A stretch of DNA of 64,000 nt, from assembly GCF_040049275.1 (NCBI RefSeq), contig NZ_JBDZDT010000007.1, forward strand, positions 62,001 through 126,000, written 5' to 3'. A program made the position numbers and the translations under genes. The stretch comes from Aquabacter sp040049275. GTDB lineage: Bacteria > Pseudomonadota > Alphaproteobacteria > Rhizobiales > Xanthobacteraceae. This document shows, in pieces, positions 18,105-26,840 of the stretch (position 1 is the first letter of the stretch; each line of letters starts with the position of its first letter). Below the pieces are notes generated by a model. The model had not been told where the DNA came from, ran no database searches, and worked only from the letters and a program-made list of their open reading frames with translations.

Positions 18105-18551
18105 TTACTGGCCGTCCATGCGGATGAGGGCGAGGCCGCTTTCCGGGTCGAACCGCTTGCACAAATGCGCGGGGCTCTCCGTGAGCATCACCTCAAGGGT
18201 GGGCCGCACATGCCCTTTTGCGAGATGGCCGGCGAGGGCGGTGCCGTCGCGGCGGCCGAGCACGGCATGGACGTGGAGCGCGGGCTTGCCGTCCGGGCCG
18301 CTTGCCACGTCGCCGGAGAAGGCCGCGACCTCCACCTGCTCATGCACCGGGATCTGCTGGTATTCCTTCTTGTCCCAATCGAAATAGGTCAACGTCGCCG
18401 CGCTGAAGGCGCCGATGGCCGTGAAGTGGGCGGCGGACAGGCGCTCCTTCTCGGCAAAGCCCTGGAGCGTTGCCATCACCTCCTCGCCCGTCTCCAGGAT
18501 GATTGCGAAGGTGCGCAGGCTGCCGTCATCCGCGAGAAGCTTGGTCTGCAT
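18105..18551 (-). CDS. PPC-domain (DUF296) protein
   Basis: Single-domain protein of 148 residues with the PCC/PPC fold found in plant AT-hook proteins and in free-standing bacterial proteins. The conserved metal-site region is ALHVHAVLGRRDGTALAGHL; FTAIGAFSAATLTYFDW is the core strand-helix unit. Bacterial members are trimeric and their role is unclear. GGAGGAG five bases before the ATG at 18551 decides the start over an upstream in-frame ATG. It lies 35 bases upstream of the frameshifted aldo/keto reductase on the same strand, so the two were probably one operon. Confidence 0.82.
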   Translation of the reverse strand: MQTKLLADDGSLRTFAIILETGEEVMATLQGFAEKERLSAAHFTAIGAFSAATLTYFDWDKKEYQQIPVHEQVEVAAFSGDVASGPDGKPALHVHAVLGRRDGTALAGHLAKGHVRPTLEVMLTESPAHLCKRFDPESGLALIRMDGQ

Positions 18552-18660
18552 GGCGTCTCCTCCAGAGGGCGATGGCCGGTTCCGAAGCAACCGCAGACCC
18601 GCCTCCCTGTTCCAGGTCACGCTCCTCGAAAGGCGGCGCCGATGGAGGGGCGCAGCAGGC

Positions 18661-20646
18661 TCATTTGCGCGCCGCCGTCTTCGGTGCAGGTTTCCGCGGT
18701 CGCAGGAAACGGCTGATCAGGCGGGGCGATCCCTTGCGCGGGATCAGGTTGATATCGGTGACGAGCTTGGCGCCGCCCTTGCGCCGCTCCAGCACGATCT
18801 TGCGGCTGTGGAAGGCTTCCAGCTCGGCGCGGTGGGCGACGCTGACGATGGTGGCCTTGGGCAATTCCGTCGTGAGCATGCCCATCATCCGGTCCTGGCT
18901 ATTCTCGTCCAAAGCGGACGTGGCCTCGTCCAGCACGATGATGTCGGGGTTGTGCAGCAGCAGGCGGGCGAAGGCGAGGCGCTGCTTCTCGCCGCCGGAC
19001 AAGGTCTGGTCCCACGGCGCGTCTTCCTCGATCTTCTCCTTCAGATGATCGAGGCCGACCTTCTGAAGCGCCGCGCCGATCTCCTCCAGGGTCCAGTCTT
19101 CCGCTGCGCCGGGATAGGCCGCGGCGCGTCTCAGCGTGCCCGAGGGGACGTAGGGCTTCTGCGGCAGCATGAAGAGCCGTCTGTCGCGATGGAAGGTAAT
19201 GGTCCCGCCACCCCACGGCCACAGCCCCGCAATGGCGCGCACCAGCGTGCTCTTGCCGCTGCCGGATGCCCCGGCCACCAGCAGGCGCTCGCCGGGCTCG
19301 ATCACCACCTCGGTCTCGCCGACCACGGCGGTGCCGTCGTCCAGGCTGACGGACAGATCGTTGAGCCTCAGCATGGCCTTGCCGTCATCCTCGCCGCGCT
19401 TGATGCGTCCGATCCCATCGCCACGCTCCGCCCGCTCCAGCCCGTCCAGCGACATCATCAGGGATGCAATGCGGCGCGCGCAGGCGTTCCAGTCGGCGAG
19501 GCGGGGATAATTGTCCACCAGCCAGCCGAAGGCCGCCTGGACGATGGTGAAGGCGGAGGCCGCCTGCATCACTTCGCCGAGGCTCATGTTCCCTTCGAGG
19601 AATTTCGGGGCGCACAGCAAAAGCGGCACTACGGGGGCGATCAGGCTCGAGCCCTGCGAGACCAGGGTGGTGCGCATGTGCTGGCCTGCGAGGCGCGCCC
19701 ATTGGCGAAGCACGTTCGAGAAGGTGTTGTTGATCCCGTCGCGCTCCTCCTCCTCGCCGCCGAGCAGGGCGATGCTTTCGCCATTCTCGCGCACGCGCGT
19801 CAGCGTGTAGCGGTACTCGGCCTCCGCCTGGTTCTTGTCCTCGGACACCTCCACGAAGCGGCGGCCGATGAGGAGGATGGAGCCGGAAGCGATGGCGGCA
19901 TAAAGCACCGCGGCGATGACCAGGAAGCCGGGAATGGTGACGGTGGAACCGCCGAGGGTCACCGTCAGCGCCCCGCCTATGGTCCACAGGACGACGATGA
20001 AGGTCGCGGCGGAAAGGAATGCCGCGGTCACCCCGGCGATGAAGTCCACGGGGGATTCCGTGGCGATCCGCAGGTCCTCCGCAATGCGGTATTCCGGGTT
20101 CTTATGGTCGCCGCTGACGAGGTTGAGCTGGTAATAGCGTCCCGCGGTCAGCCATCGCGACACCACGGCATTGGTCAGCCAGGCGCGCCAGCGGCGCTGC
20201 ATCCCCATCCGGACATACACCTGAGCGACGCCAAGCAGAACGCTGCCGACGGCGAGGGGGAAGAACACCGCGCTGAGGAAGAACACGGCGGAGGCATCCC
20301 GCCGCTCGATGCCGTCGAAGATCGACCGGTTCCACACGTTGATGCTGTATTGGAAGCCCACATTGGCGATGATCAGGATCAGCAGCCCAACGGTGAAGAG
20401 CCAGGCGAGGCGGTCACCGCCCCGGCCCCAATAGCCCCGCGCACTGATCCAGAACCGCGTCAGCAAATAGGCCTTGCGCAGCCGCTCAGCTTCCTCTGGC
20501 GAGAGCTGGGCGTCCGGTTCGATGGCCTCCGGGGGAGGTGGCTCCACATGGCCGCCATCCTCGGCGACCACGTCGGCGAGTTCCGATTTTTCTACGGATT
20601 GAGACGTTTTCGATGATGACCTGGACGTAGCAGCAGGAGTGGTCAT
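18661..20646 (-). CDS. ABC transporter, fused permease and ATPase (YddA/BclA type)
   Basis: Half-transporter of 661 residues with an N-terminal SbmA/BacA-like membrane domain (about 75-340, five or six helices, with the conserved NPEYRIAEDLRIATESP) and a C-terminal ATPase. Walker A is AGASGSGKSTLVRAIAG, the signature is LSGGEKQRLAFAR and Walker B runs into LDEATSALD. Related proteins handle peptides or vitamin B12-like molecules; rhizobial BclA protects against antimicrobial plant peptides. Substrate here unknown. The Lys-rich C-terminus and Ser/Thr-rich N-terminus are probably disordered. No partner genes are adjacent. Confidence 0.87.
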   Translation of the reverse strand: MTTPAATSRSSSKTSQSVEKSELADVVAEDGGHVEPPPPEAIEPDAQLSPEEAERLRKAYLLTRFWISARGYWGRGGDRLAWLFTVGLLILIIANVGFQYSINVWNRSIFDGIERRDASAVFFLSAVFFPLAVGSVLLGVAQVYVRMGMQRRWRAWLTNAVVSRWLTAGRYYQLNLVSGDHKNPEYRIAEDLRIATESPVDFIAGVTAAFLSAATFIVVLWTIGGALTVTLGGSTVTIPGFLVIAAVLYAAIASGSILLIGRRFVEVSEDKNQAEAEYRYTLTRVRENGESIALLGGEEEERDGINNTFSNVLRQWARLAGQHMRTTLVSQGSSLIAPVVPLLLCAPKFLEGNMSLGEVMQAASAFTIVQAAFGWLVDNYPRLADWNACARRIASLMMSLDGLERAERGDGIGRIKRGEDDGKAMLRLNDLSVSLDDGTAVVGETEVVIEPGERLLVAGASGSGKSTLVRAIAGLWPWGGGTITFHRDRRLFMLPQKPYVPSGTLRRAAAYPGAAEDWTLEEIGAALQKVGLDHLKEKIEEDAPWDQTLSGGEKQRLAFARLLLHNPDIIVLDEATSALDENSQDRMMGMLTTELPKATIVSVAHRAELEAFHSRKIVLERRKGGAKLVTDINLIPRKGSPRLISRFLRPRKPAPKTAARK

Positions 20647-20764
20647 TCCCCAATAACAGCGCAGGAAATGGGAATGTTCCGCATGGCGAAAAATGCCATG
20701 CAGCTCAGATCCTTAGCTGTTCAGGCTCAGCCCTTGAAACGCCGGGGACGAAAGAGGCGCGTCA

Positions 20765-21589
20765 TCAGGACCAGCGGCGGCACAAGGCGCGGGCCAGCCC
20801 GTCCAGGAGGAAGCCGAGGACGCCGATGAGGAGGACAGTGGCCATCAGCTCGGAATAGGCGAGCCGATCTCGGGTATCGAGGACGAAGTAGCCGAGGCCC
20901 GCGGACACACCGAGCATCTCGCACGGCACCAGCACGATCCACAGGATGCCGATGGCGAGGCGCACGCCGGTGAGGATGTGGCCGATGATGCCGGGGAAGA
21001 TCACCCGCGACAGCATTTCCCAGCGTGTGGCGGCAAGGCTGCGGGCCAGCTGCGTGAAGCGCGGGTCGAGCTGGCGCACGCCGGCGGCGGTGGAGAGGAG
21101 GATGGGCCACACGGCCGCAAAGGTGAGCAGGAAATAGATGGGGCTGTCGCCCACCCCGAACACCATCACCGCGATGGGCATCCAGGAGAGGGGCGAGATC
21201 ATGCGCAGGAACTGGAAAGCGGGCGTGGTCGCCGCCTCCAGCGCGCCGAATGTGCCGACCGCCATCCCCACCGGCACCCCGATGGCGAGTGCGAAGGCAA
21301 GCCCCACGAGGATGCGCTTCAGGCTGACCGCGACATGGATCAGCAGATCGGACTGGACCAGGAGATCGGCGAGGCTCGCAAACGCGGGCATGGGCGAGAA
21401 GCGCCGGACGAAGCTGCCCGGAGCCGCCAGCACATCCGTGCCGATCCACCACAGCCCCACCAGCGCCAGAAGCCCGATCACGCCCAGCAGGAGCCGGCGC
21501 ACGCGCGGGCGACCGGCCTGCCTGCGGGTTCCCGGCGCGGGCTTGTGTGCCTGAGAGACAAATGCGCCGGTGGGCGGCGGGGCATTCAC
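20765..21589 (-). CDS. ABC transporter permease, nitrate/sulfonate/taurine type
   Basis: Inner-membrane subunit of 274 residues with about six transmembrane helices and the binding-protein-dependent transport motif in the SsuC form (RSLAATRWEMLSRVIFPGIIGHILTGVRLAIG). The start codon overlaps the stop of the upstream binding-protein gene in an ATGA arrangement, and it is the last gene of the five-gene operon running from 25223. It works with the ATPase at 22805-23572 and binding protein at 21586-22788. The neighbourhood implies an organosulfur substrate. Confidence 0.9.
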   Translation of the reverse strand: MNAPPPTGAFVSQAHKPAPGTRRQAGRPRVRRLLLGVIGLLALVGLWWIGTDVLAAPGSFVRRFSPMPAFASLADLLVQSDLLIHVAVSLKRILVGLAFALAIGVPVGMAVGTFGALEAATTPAFQFLRMISPLSWMPIAVMVFGVGDSPIYFLLTFAAVWPILLSTAAGVRQLDPRFTQLARSLAATRWEMLSRVIFPGIIGHILTGVRLAIGILWIVLVPCEMLGVSAGLGYFVLDTRDRLAYSELMATVLLIGVLGFLLDGLARALCRRWS

Positions 21590-22788
21590 GGGGCGACCAC
21601 CTCGGTCCTGGTGAAGGTGTCGGGGAGGCCGAAAGCGGGCAGGCCGCCGGACTTGGCAAGGGCCGCCTTTACAAAGCGGTCGTCCACCAACTCGCGCGCG
21701 GCGGCGCTGGGGTCGAGGGCGGAGAGGAAGCCGCGATCGCCTTCGATCAGCGTAGTCTGGAGGCGCCGCACGAGTTCCTCGGTGTAGCTGGGATAGGGAT
21801 AGGGCTGGAAGTCGATGCGCTTCTCCCTCCAGTCCGCATGCTTGATGGCGCCGGACTTTTCATAGAAGGCCGTGTCGCTCTCCGGCGGCGCGAGCACCTT
21901 GTCCAGCACCGCCACCGTATGGGGCGTGTAGCGGTTCGGCCCATCCTTGGAGAGGAGCTTCGCCGTCTCGGCGCGGTTGGCGCGGGTCCAGAGTTGCGCC
22001 TTGACGATGGCGTTCACCACCTTCTGCGACCATTCGGGGCGCGTTTCCAGATCGCGCTCGTGCATGAAGACGACGCAGCAGGCGTGGTCCTTCCACACGT
22101 CGCCGGTGAAGCGCAGGATCTTGCCGATGCCTTGCGCCTCGGCCGCCGCATTGAAGGGCTCGGCGACGATGTAGCCCGCCACCTGCTTGGAGGCGAGGGC
22201 GGGGGGCATGTCGGAAGGCGCCATCACCACGAGGTTCACCTCGTTCGCGGCCGGCGCTCCGGTGCGCTTGGTAACGGCGGTGAGGCCGTTCTCCTTCAGG
22301 AGGCTTTGCAGCACCACATTGTGGATCGAGTACCAGAAGGGAATGGCGACGGTCTTGCCACCGAGGTCGGCGACGGAATTGATCTCGGGCAGGACCGTGA
22401 GGCCCGAGCCGCTCACATGGTTCCACGCCACCACCTTGGCCGGCGCCTTGCTGCCGAAGCGCGCCCACACGGTCATGGGGGAGAGCAGGTGGATGACGTT
22501 CACCTGGCCCGAAATGAAGGCCTCGATCACCTGCGCCCAGCTGCGCAGCAAAACGGGCTTCTCGGCCTTGATGCCCTCGGCGTCGAAATAGCCGTTGGCA
22601 TGGGCGACGAGGAGCGGCGTCGCGTCGGTGATGGGCAAATAGCCGATCTTGACGGGGGCGTCCGCCTCCTGGGCGCGGGCCTCGGCCGCCTTCAGCAGGG
22701 GCAGGGCACCAGCCGCGGTGAAGAGGGCGGAGAGCTTCAGCATGTCGCGGCGGGAAAAGCCGCGCCGGGAAAAGCATTCGATGCACAT
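21586..22788 (-). CDS. ABC transporter substrate-binding protein (NMT1/SsuA-like), Tat signal
   Basis: Periplasmic binding protein of about 400 residues. The N-terminus carries a twin-arginine signal (FSRRDMLKLSALFTAAG) ending near AEARAQEAD; the mature protein begins PVKIGYLPITDATPLLVAHA, as in nitrate/sulfonate/taurine receptors. I chose the ATG at 22788, directly after the upstream ATPase stop; a longer frame reaches into that gene. A cysteine-bearing stretch MCIEC precedes the Tat motif and is unusual. It is part of the operon with the ATPase and permease. The ligand is not predictable beyond an organosulfur guess. Confidence 0.88.
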   Translation of the reverse strand: MCIECFSRRGFSRRDMLKLSALFTAAGALPLLKAAEARAQEADAPVKIGYLPITDATPLLVAHANGYFDAEGIKAEKPVLLRSWAQVIEAFISGQVNVIHLLSPMTVWARFGSKAPAKVVAWNHVSGSGLTVLPEINSVADLGGKTVAIPFWYSIHNVVLQSLLKENGLTAVTKRTGAPAANEVNLVVMAPSDMPPALASKQVAGYIVAEPFNAAAEAQGIGKILRFTGDVWKDHACCVVFMHERDLETRPEWSQKVVNAIVKAQLWTRANRAETAKLLSKDGPNRYTPHTVAVLDKVLAPPESDTAFYEKSGAIKHADWREKRIDFQPYPYPSYTEELVRRLQTTLIEGDRGFLSALDPSAAARELVDDRFVKAALAKSGGLPAFGLPDTFTRTEVVAP

Positions 22789-22804
22789 GGGTCTGGTTTC
22801 CCGG

Positions 22805-23572
22805 TCAGTGGCGGCGAACCGCGTGGCGAAGGATCTGGAGGATGTCGATGCGCATTTCGCCGAGCTCGGCCACATAGTCCTGGCGGGGCTTCGGCAGGGA
22901 GACGGTCCACTCGCCGATCTGCCGCGCCGGTGCGCCGCCGAGCAGAAGCACGCGGTCGGCGAGCAACAGCGCTTCGTCGATGTCGTGGGTGACGAGGAGG
23001 GCGGCGGTGCCGAAATCGGCCACCACCTTCAAGAGCAGGTCCTGCATCTCCGCTCGCGTCACCTCGTCGAGGGCGCCGAAGGGCTCGTCCAGCAGCAGCA
23101 CCTGCGGCTTGCGGGCAAGGCAGCGGGCGAGCGCCGTGCGCTGCGCCATGCCGCCGGAGAGGGCGGAAGGATGCAGACGGCGGGCATGGGCAAGCCCCAC
23201 CTCGGTGATGGCCGCGTCCACGCGGCCCTGGCGCTCCTCCCGCGACAGGCGCGGCTGGCGCTTGAAGTCGAGGCCGAAGGCGACATTGGCTTCCAGCGAC
23301 AGCCAGGGCAGGAGGCATGGGTCCTGGAAGGCGATGGCGACCCGCGGGTTGACGTCCCGCAGCGCCTCGCCGCCCATGAGGACGGTGCCTGCGCTTGGTG
23401 CCTGGAGCCCGCCGAGGACACGCAGCAGGCTCGATTTTCCGACCCCGCTCGGCCCGAGGATGGCGACCACTTCCCCCGGCTCCAGCGCGAGGTCGAAGCC
23501 GGCGAGAACGGGCGCGGATGCCCCTTCGTAGCGCAGCTCCACGCCGCTGGCCGCGAGCACGGGCTCGATCAT
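22805..23572 (-). CDS. ABC transporter ATP-binding protein, nitrate/sulfonate/taurine type
   Basis: ATPase of 255 residues with Walker A GPSGVGKS at 40-47, Q-loop AFQDPCLLPWLSL, signature LSGGMAQRTALARCL, Walker B LLLDEPFGALDE and switch histidine VTHDIDEA. The start overlaps the acyl-CoA dehydrogenase stop (ATGA), so translation is coupled; the open frame extends further upstream but only as the shadow of that gene. It energises the importer made with the two downstream genes. Confidence 0.92.
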   Translation of the reverse strand: MIEPVLAASGVELRYEGASAPVLAGFDLALEPGEVVAILGPSGVGKSSLLRVLGGLQAPSAGTVLMGGEALRDVNPRVAIAFQDPCLLPWLSLEANVAFGLDFKRQPRLSREERQGRVDAAITEVGLAHARRLHPSALSGGMAQRTALARCLARKPQVLLLDEPFGALDEVTRAEMQDLLLKVVADFGTAALLVTHDIDEALLLADRVLLLGGAPARQIGEWTVSLPKPRQDYVAELGEMRIDILQILRHAVRRH

Positions 23573-24654
23573 GCGGCGCTCTGGCGCTGGGCGGCGAGCA
23601 CGGTCTTCAGCTGGACCAGGCTGGGCGTGATGACGGGCACGAAGGCCGCCTCGCGCCAGCGCCGAGCGAAGCCCGCGCCGGGGCCGGAGAGATAGGCGCG
23701 GCCACCGGCCGCCTGAAGCTCCAGCCCCACCGCCTGCGCCACGATCTCGGCCAAGGCGATGCGGATCTGGAAGAGAGGCGGGGCCTTGACCTGGAAGACG
23801 CCGCTCTTCAGGCCCTCCCTGAGCGCCCGTTCCTGATGCGCGAGCGCCGCCGCAAGGTCGGCCAGCGGCTCGGCCAGAGTGTGCCGTCCGGCGCCGACGC
23901 AGGCCCGGGCTTCGGCGAGCGCGCGGCGCGCAAGGCCGATGGACATGCCGCATTGCAGGCCAAGGAACGCGGGGCGCACCAGCGGCAGCCAGGCGCCGGC
24001 GTCAGTGGCGATGACCCGTTCTGGCGGGATCGCGACGCCTGAGATGGCGACCGCGGCCGTATTGGTGGCGCGCAGGCCCATGAGGTCGAGATCGGCCGAG
24101 CGGACGAGGCCGGGATCGTCATGGGCGAGGGAGGCGATGAAGGCGCCCCGGGCGTCGCCATAAGAGACGGCGGCCGCCACATGGAAGCCTTCCGGCTTGA
24201 GGTTGGTGACCCAGGGCAGCTTGCCGTCGAGGACGAAGCCGTCGCCTTGCGGCTGTGCGGCCACCTGAAGTTCCTCAAGGCCGGAGAGGAACTTCATGGC
24301 GTTGGAGAGGCCCGTCGCGCCTGCGACGCGGCCCGCCAGGAGATCCGGCAGAAGCGCCTCACGGAGCGCCGCGTTCGGGCTCTGGAGCAGATATTCAATA
24401 TAGCTGCGATGGCCCCAGAAGACGAAGCCGGCGGCCATGGAGCGCTCGGACACGGCGGCGATGGCTTCCACCGCGTCCGTCACATCGCCGCCGGTTCCGC
24501 CGTGCGTCTCGGGGACGCCGGCGGCCAGCACTTCGCCGGCGGCAAGGCGCGGCAAGACCTGCGACGCAGGGATGGACATGGCGTCGAGATCCGCCGCATT
24601 GGCGTCGAGCCAGCCGGCGAGATGCGGGTCGAGCGTACCTGCCGCCAGGGTCAT
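23569..24654 (-). CDS. Acyl-CoA dehydrogenase-fold flavoprotein
   Basis: Protein of 361 residues with the acyl-CoA dehydrogenase fold: N-terminal helical domain, central strand domain (LPWVTNLKPEGFHVAAAV, then LMGLRATNTAAVAISGVAIPPERVI) and C-terminal helices with GGRAYLSGPGAGFARRWREA. In sulfonate or sulfone gene clusters such proteins usually resemble DszC or SfnB and act as FMN-dependent oxygenases, not in beta-oxidation. Start and stop both overlap neighbours by four bases, between the AhpD-like gene and the ABC ATPase. The assignment to organosulfur oxidation comes from context. Confidence 0.8.
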   Translation of the reverse strand: MTLAAGTLDPHLAGWLDANAADLDAMSIPASQVLPRLAAGEVLAAGVPETHGGTGGDVTDAVEAIAAVSERSMAAGFVFWGHRSYIEYLLQSPNAALREALLPDLLAGRVAGATGLSNAMKFLSGLEELQVAAQPQGDGFVLDGKLPWVTNLKPEGFHVAAAVSYGDARGAFIASLAHDDPGLVRSADLDLMGLRATNTAAVAISGVAIPPERVIATDAGAWLPLVRPAFLGLQCGMSIGLARRALAEARACVGAGRHTLAEPLADLAAALAHQERALREGLKSGVFQVKAPPLFQIRIALAEIVAQAVGLELQAAGGRAYLSGPGAGFARRWREAAFVPVITPSLVQLKTVLAAQRQSAA

Positions 24655-25223
24655 TCCGCGGCGGCGGCGTTCGGGCCGTCCCAGCGATAGGGTTCGAGCT
24701 GTGCGTTCAGCGGCGGCGCGCCGAGATTGTTGGCGAAGTTGCAAAGCGTGGCGAGGCTGACGCCAAGCACCACTTCCAGCGCGGCCTGGTCGGAGAAGCC
24801 GGCCGCGTGGAACGCCGCAAGATCCGCATCCTCCACCCGGCCCCGGCTTGCGATGACCGCCTTGGCGAAGCACGCCACCGCTTCCAGCCGGTCGTCCGGC
24901 ACATGGCCGAGGGCGCGCAGTGCTTCGACCGTCGCGGCGTCCAGGCCGGCCTGCTTGATGGCGATGGCGGTGTGGCCGGCAACGCAGAAGCCGCAGCCAT
25001 GGGTCGCCGCCGCCGTGATCTGCACCGTCTCGCGCTCGGCCAAAGAGAGCGAGGAACGGGCATTGATGCCCGATACGGTCAGGTAGGTTTCCAGCGCCAC
25101 CGGCGCGTTGGCCAGCACCCGCAGGAGGTTTGGAAGATAGCCGTTCCGCTTTTCGGCGGCGATCAGAAGATCCTGGGCGTCTGCGGGCGCATCCTCAGGG
25201 GTGCGCAAGGGAAGGCGCGACAT
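24651..25223 (-). CDS. AhpD-like (carboxymuconolactone decarboxylase family) protein
   Basis: Protein of 190 residues of the peroxidase-related AhpD subgroup. The CxxC-x3-H motif is HGCGFCVAGHTA. The length and the C-terminal NFANNLGAPPLNAQLEPYRW region match members often found with sulfonate or acyl-CoA dehydrogenase genes. It is the first gene of a tight five-gene operon (all junctions overlapping or within 16 bases), so its promoter must lie in the 112-base gap to the FMN monooxygenase, where two palindromes are found. A role in detoxifying peroxides from the flavin oxygenases is plausible but unproved. Confidence 0.85.
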   Translation of the reverse strand: MSRLPLRTPEDAPADAQDLLIAAEKRNGYLPNLLRVLANAPVALETYLTVSGINARSSLSLAERETVQITAAATHGCGFCVAGHTAIAIKQAGLDAATVEALRALGHVPDDRLEAVACFAKAVIASRGRVEDADLAAFHAAGFSDQAALEVVLGVSLATLCNFANNLGAPPLNAQLEPYRWDGPNAAAAE

Positions 25224-25232
25224 AAATTCTCT

Positions 25233-25280
25233 CCACTAACTCTATCAACGATACGAATTAGTGGAACCTTGCGCAAGGTT
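25233..25280. promoter_or_regulatory. Two adjacent palindromes upstream of the sulfur operon
   Basis: CCACTAA (25233-25239) and TTAGTGG (25258-25264) form an inverted repeat with an 18-base spacer. It abuts a perfect 16-base palindrome AACCTTGCGCAAGGTT at 25265-25280. Both lie 10-57 bases upstream of the AhpD-like start codon. No T-run follows, so an operator is likelier than a terminator. Confidence 0.5.
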
Positions 25281-25335
25281 TGTGCAAAGAGATTAATGTC
25301 GCGCCATCCATGTGGAATACCGCCATGCCCCTGCG

Positions 25336-26667
25336 TCATGTTCGGGGGAAGAATCGGTTCTCCGGCCGGGGCAAGCCGAGATGGTCCCGCAGCGTCGGGC
25401 CCTCATACTCCCGGCGGAAGATGCCGCGCCGCTGCAGCTCGGGAACCACCTTCTCCACGAAGGCATCGAGGCCGGCCGGCAAATAGGGGAACATGAGGTT
25501 GAAGCCGTCGGACCCCTCGGTCGTCAGCCATTCCTCCATCTCGTCGGCGATGGTCTCAGCCGTGCCCACGAAGGAGAGGCCGCCATAGCCGCCGAGCCTT
25601 TGGGCGAGTTGGCGCACGGTGAGGTTGTCCCGCTTGGCGAGCCCGATGGCGCGCTCCCGGCCGCTCTTGCTGGCATTGGTCTCGGGGATATCCGGCAGCG
25701 GCCCGTCGGGATCGAATCCAGATGCGTCCATGCCGAGCGCGATGGAAAGGGAGGCGATGGCATTGTCGTAATGGACGAGGCTGTCCAGCAAGGCGCGCTT
25801 CTCCCGCGCTTCCTGCACGCTGTCGCCCACCACCACCAGCGCGCCGGGCAGGATCTTCAGGTGGTCTCGGTTGCGGCCGATCTTCTCCATGCGGCCCTTC
25901 ACGTCCGCATAGAAGGCGCGGCCGGCCTCCAGCGAAGTGACGGCGGTGAACACCATCTCCGCCGTCTCGGCCGCGAGCCGTCGCCCAGCGTCGGAGGCGC
26001 CGGCCTGGACGATCACCGGCCAGCCCTGGATGGGGCGGGCAATGTTGAGCGGACCGCGCACGGAGAGGTATTCGCCCTTGTGGTCGAGGACGTGCATCTT
26101 CTCGGGGTCGAAATAGATGCCGCTCTCCTGGTCGCGGATGAAGGCGTCGTCCGCGAAGCTGTCCCAGAGGCCGGTCACCACGTCATAGAACTCGCGCGCC
26201 CGGTCGTAGCGCTCGCCGTGGTCCATGTGCTCGTCGAGGCCGAAATTCAGCGCCGCGTCGGGGTTCGAGGTGGTGACGATGTTCCAGCCGGCGCGCCCGC
26301 CCGAGATGTGGTCGAGGGAGGCGAAGCGCCGCGCGATGTGGAAGGGCGCATCGAAGGTGGTGGAGGCGGTGGCGACGAGGCCGATGCGCTCGGTGGCGCC
26401 GGCGAGCGCGGAGAGCAGCGTGAAGGGCTCGAAGGAGGTGACGGTGTGGCTGCGCTTCAGCGCCTCCACGGGCATGTTCAGAACCGCGAGGTGATCGGCC
26501 ATGAAGAATGCGTCGAACTTGCCGCGCTCCAGGGTCTGCGCGAAGCGCTTGAGGTGGCCGAAATTGAAGTTGGCGTCAGGGAAGGCGCCCGGATAGCGCC
26601 AGGCGCCAGTGTGGATGCTCACCGGGCGCATGAAGGCGCCCAGATGCAAGCGACGCGGAATGGCCAT
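25336..26667 (-). CDS. LLM-class FMN-dependent monooxygenase (NtaA/SnaA/DszA family)
   Basis: Bacterial luciferase-like monooxygenase of 443 residues using FMNH2 supplied by a separate reductase. Family marks include GAWRYPGAFPDANFNFGHLK, the substrate/flavin segment HISGGRAGWNIVTTSNPDAA and the C-terminal GLPRPENRFF. Relatives cleave C-S or C-N bonds in dibenzothiophene sulfone, dimethyl sulfide, nitrilotriacetate and similar molecules. GAGG six bases before the ATG supports the start. It lies between two sulfonate-type ABC operons on the same strand; no flavin reductase gene is seen close by. Confidence 0.88.
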   Translation of the reverse strand: MAIPRRLHLGAFMRPVSIHTGAWRYPGAFPDANFNFGHLKRFAQTLERGKFDAFFMADHLAVLNMPVEALKRSHTVTSFEPFTLLSALAGATERIGLVATASTTFDAPFHIARRFASLDHISGGRAGWNIVTTSNPDAALNFGLDEHMDHGERYDRAREFYDVVTGLWDSFADDAFIRDQESGIYFDPEKMHVLDHKGEYLSVRGPLNIARPIQGWPVIVQAGASDAGRRLAAETAEMVFTAVTSLEAGRAFYADVKGRMEKIGRNRDHLKILPGALVVVGDSVQEAREKRALLDSLVHYDNAIASLSIALGMDASGFDPDGPLPDIPETNASKSGRERAIGLAKRDNLTVRQLAQRLGGYGGLSFVGTAETIADEMEEWLTTEGSDGFNLMFPYLPAGLDAFVEKVVPELQRRGIFRREYEGPTLRDHLGLPRPENRFFPRT

Positions 26668-26793
26668 GGGGGACCTCGGAAAGCGTGCGGACGGAAGAGC
26701 CGCCGGGAGGCGACCCTCAACAAATGGTCATGGCATCCGCCAGTTGCCAGATAAGGAGAGCTGAGGCGTCCACCTTCCTTCCATAGAAGGCCC

Positions 26794-26819
26794 ATGTCGG
26801 GGGCGGCTAGTCCCGACAT
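26794..26819 (-). other. Intercistronic stem-loop
   Basis: ATGTCGGG and CCCGACAT form a perfect 8-base stem around a 10-base loop in the 173-base gap between two FMN monooxygenase genes. There is no U-tract. It may be an inefficient terminator or an mRNA-stabilising element separating the upstream operon from the last gene. Confidence 0.4.
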
Positions 26820-26840
26820 TCATCGCGCCTGTCATCGGGG

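Noticed and set aside
20727..21659. 310-codon frame overlapping the permease on the same strand
   Set aside because: Arg/Pro/His-rich out-of-frame shadow; the permease frame at 20765-21589 has membrane helices and an ATGA junction.
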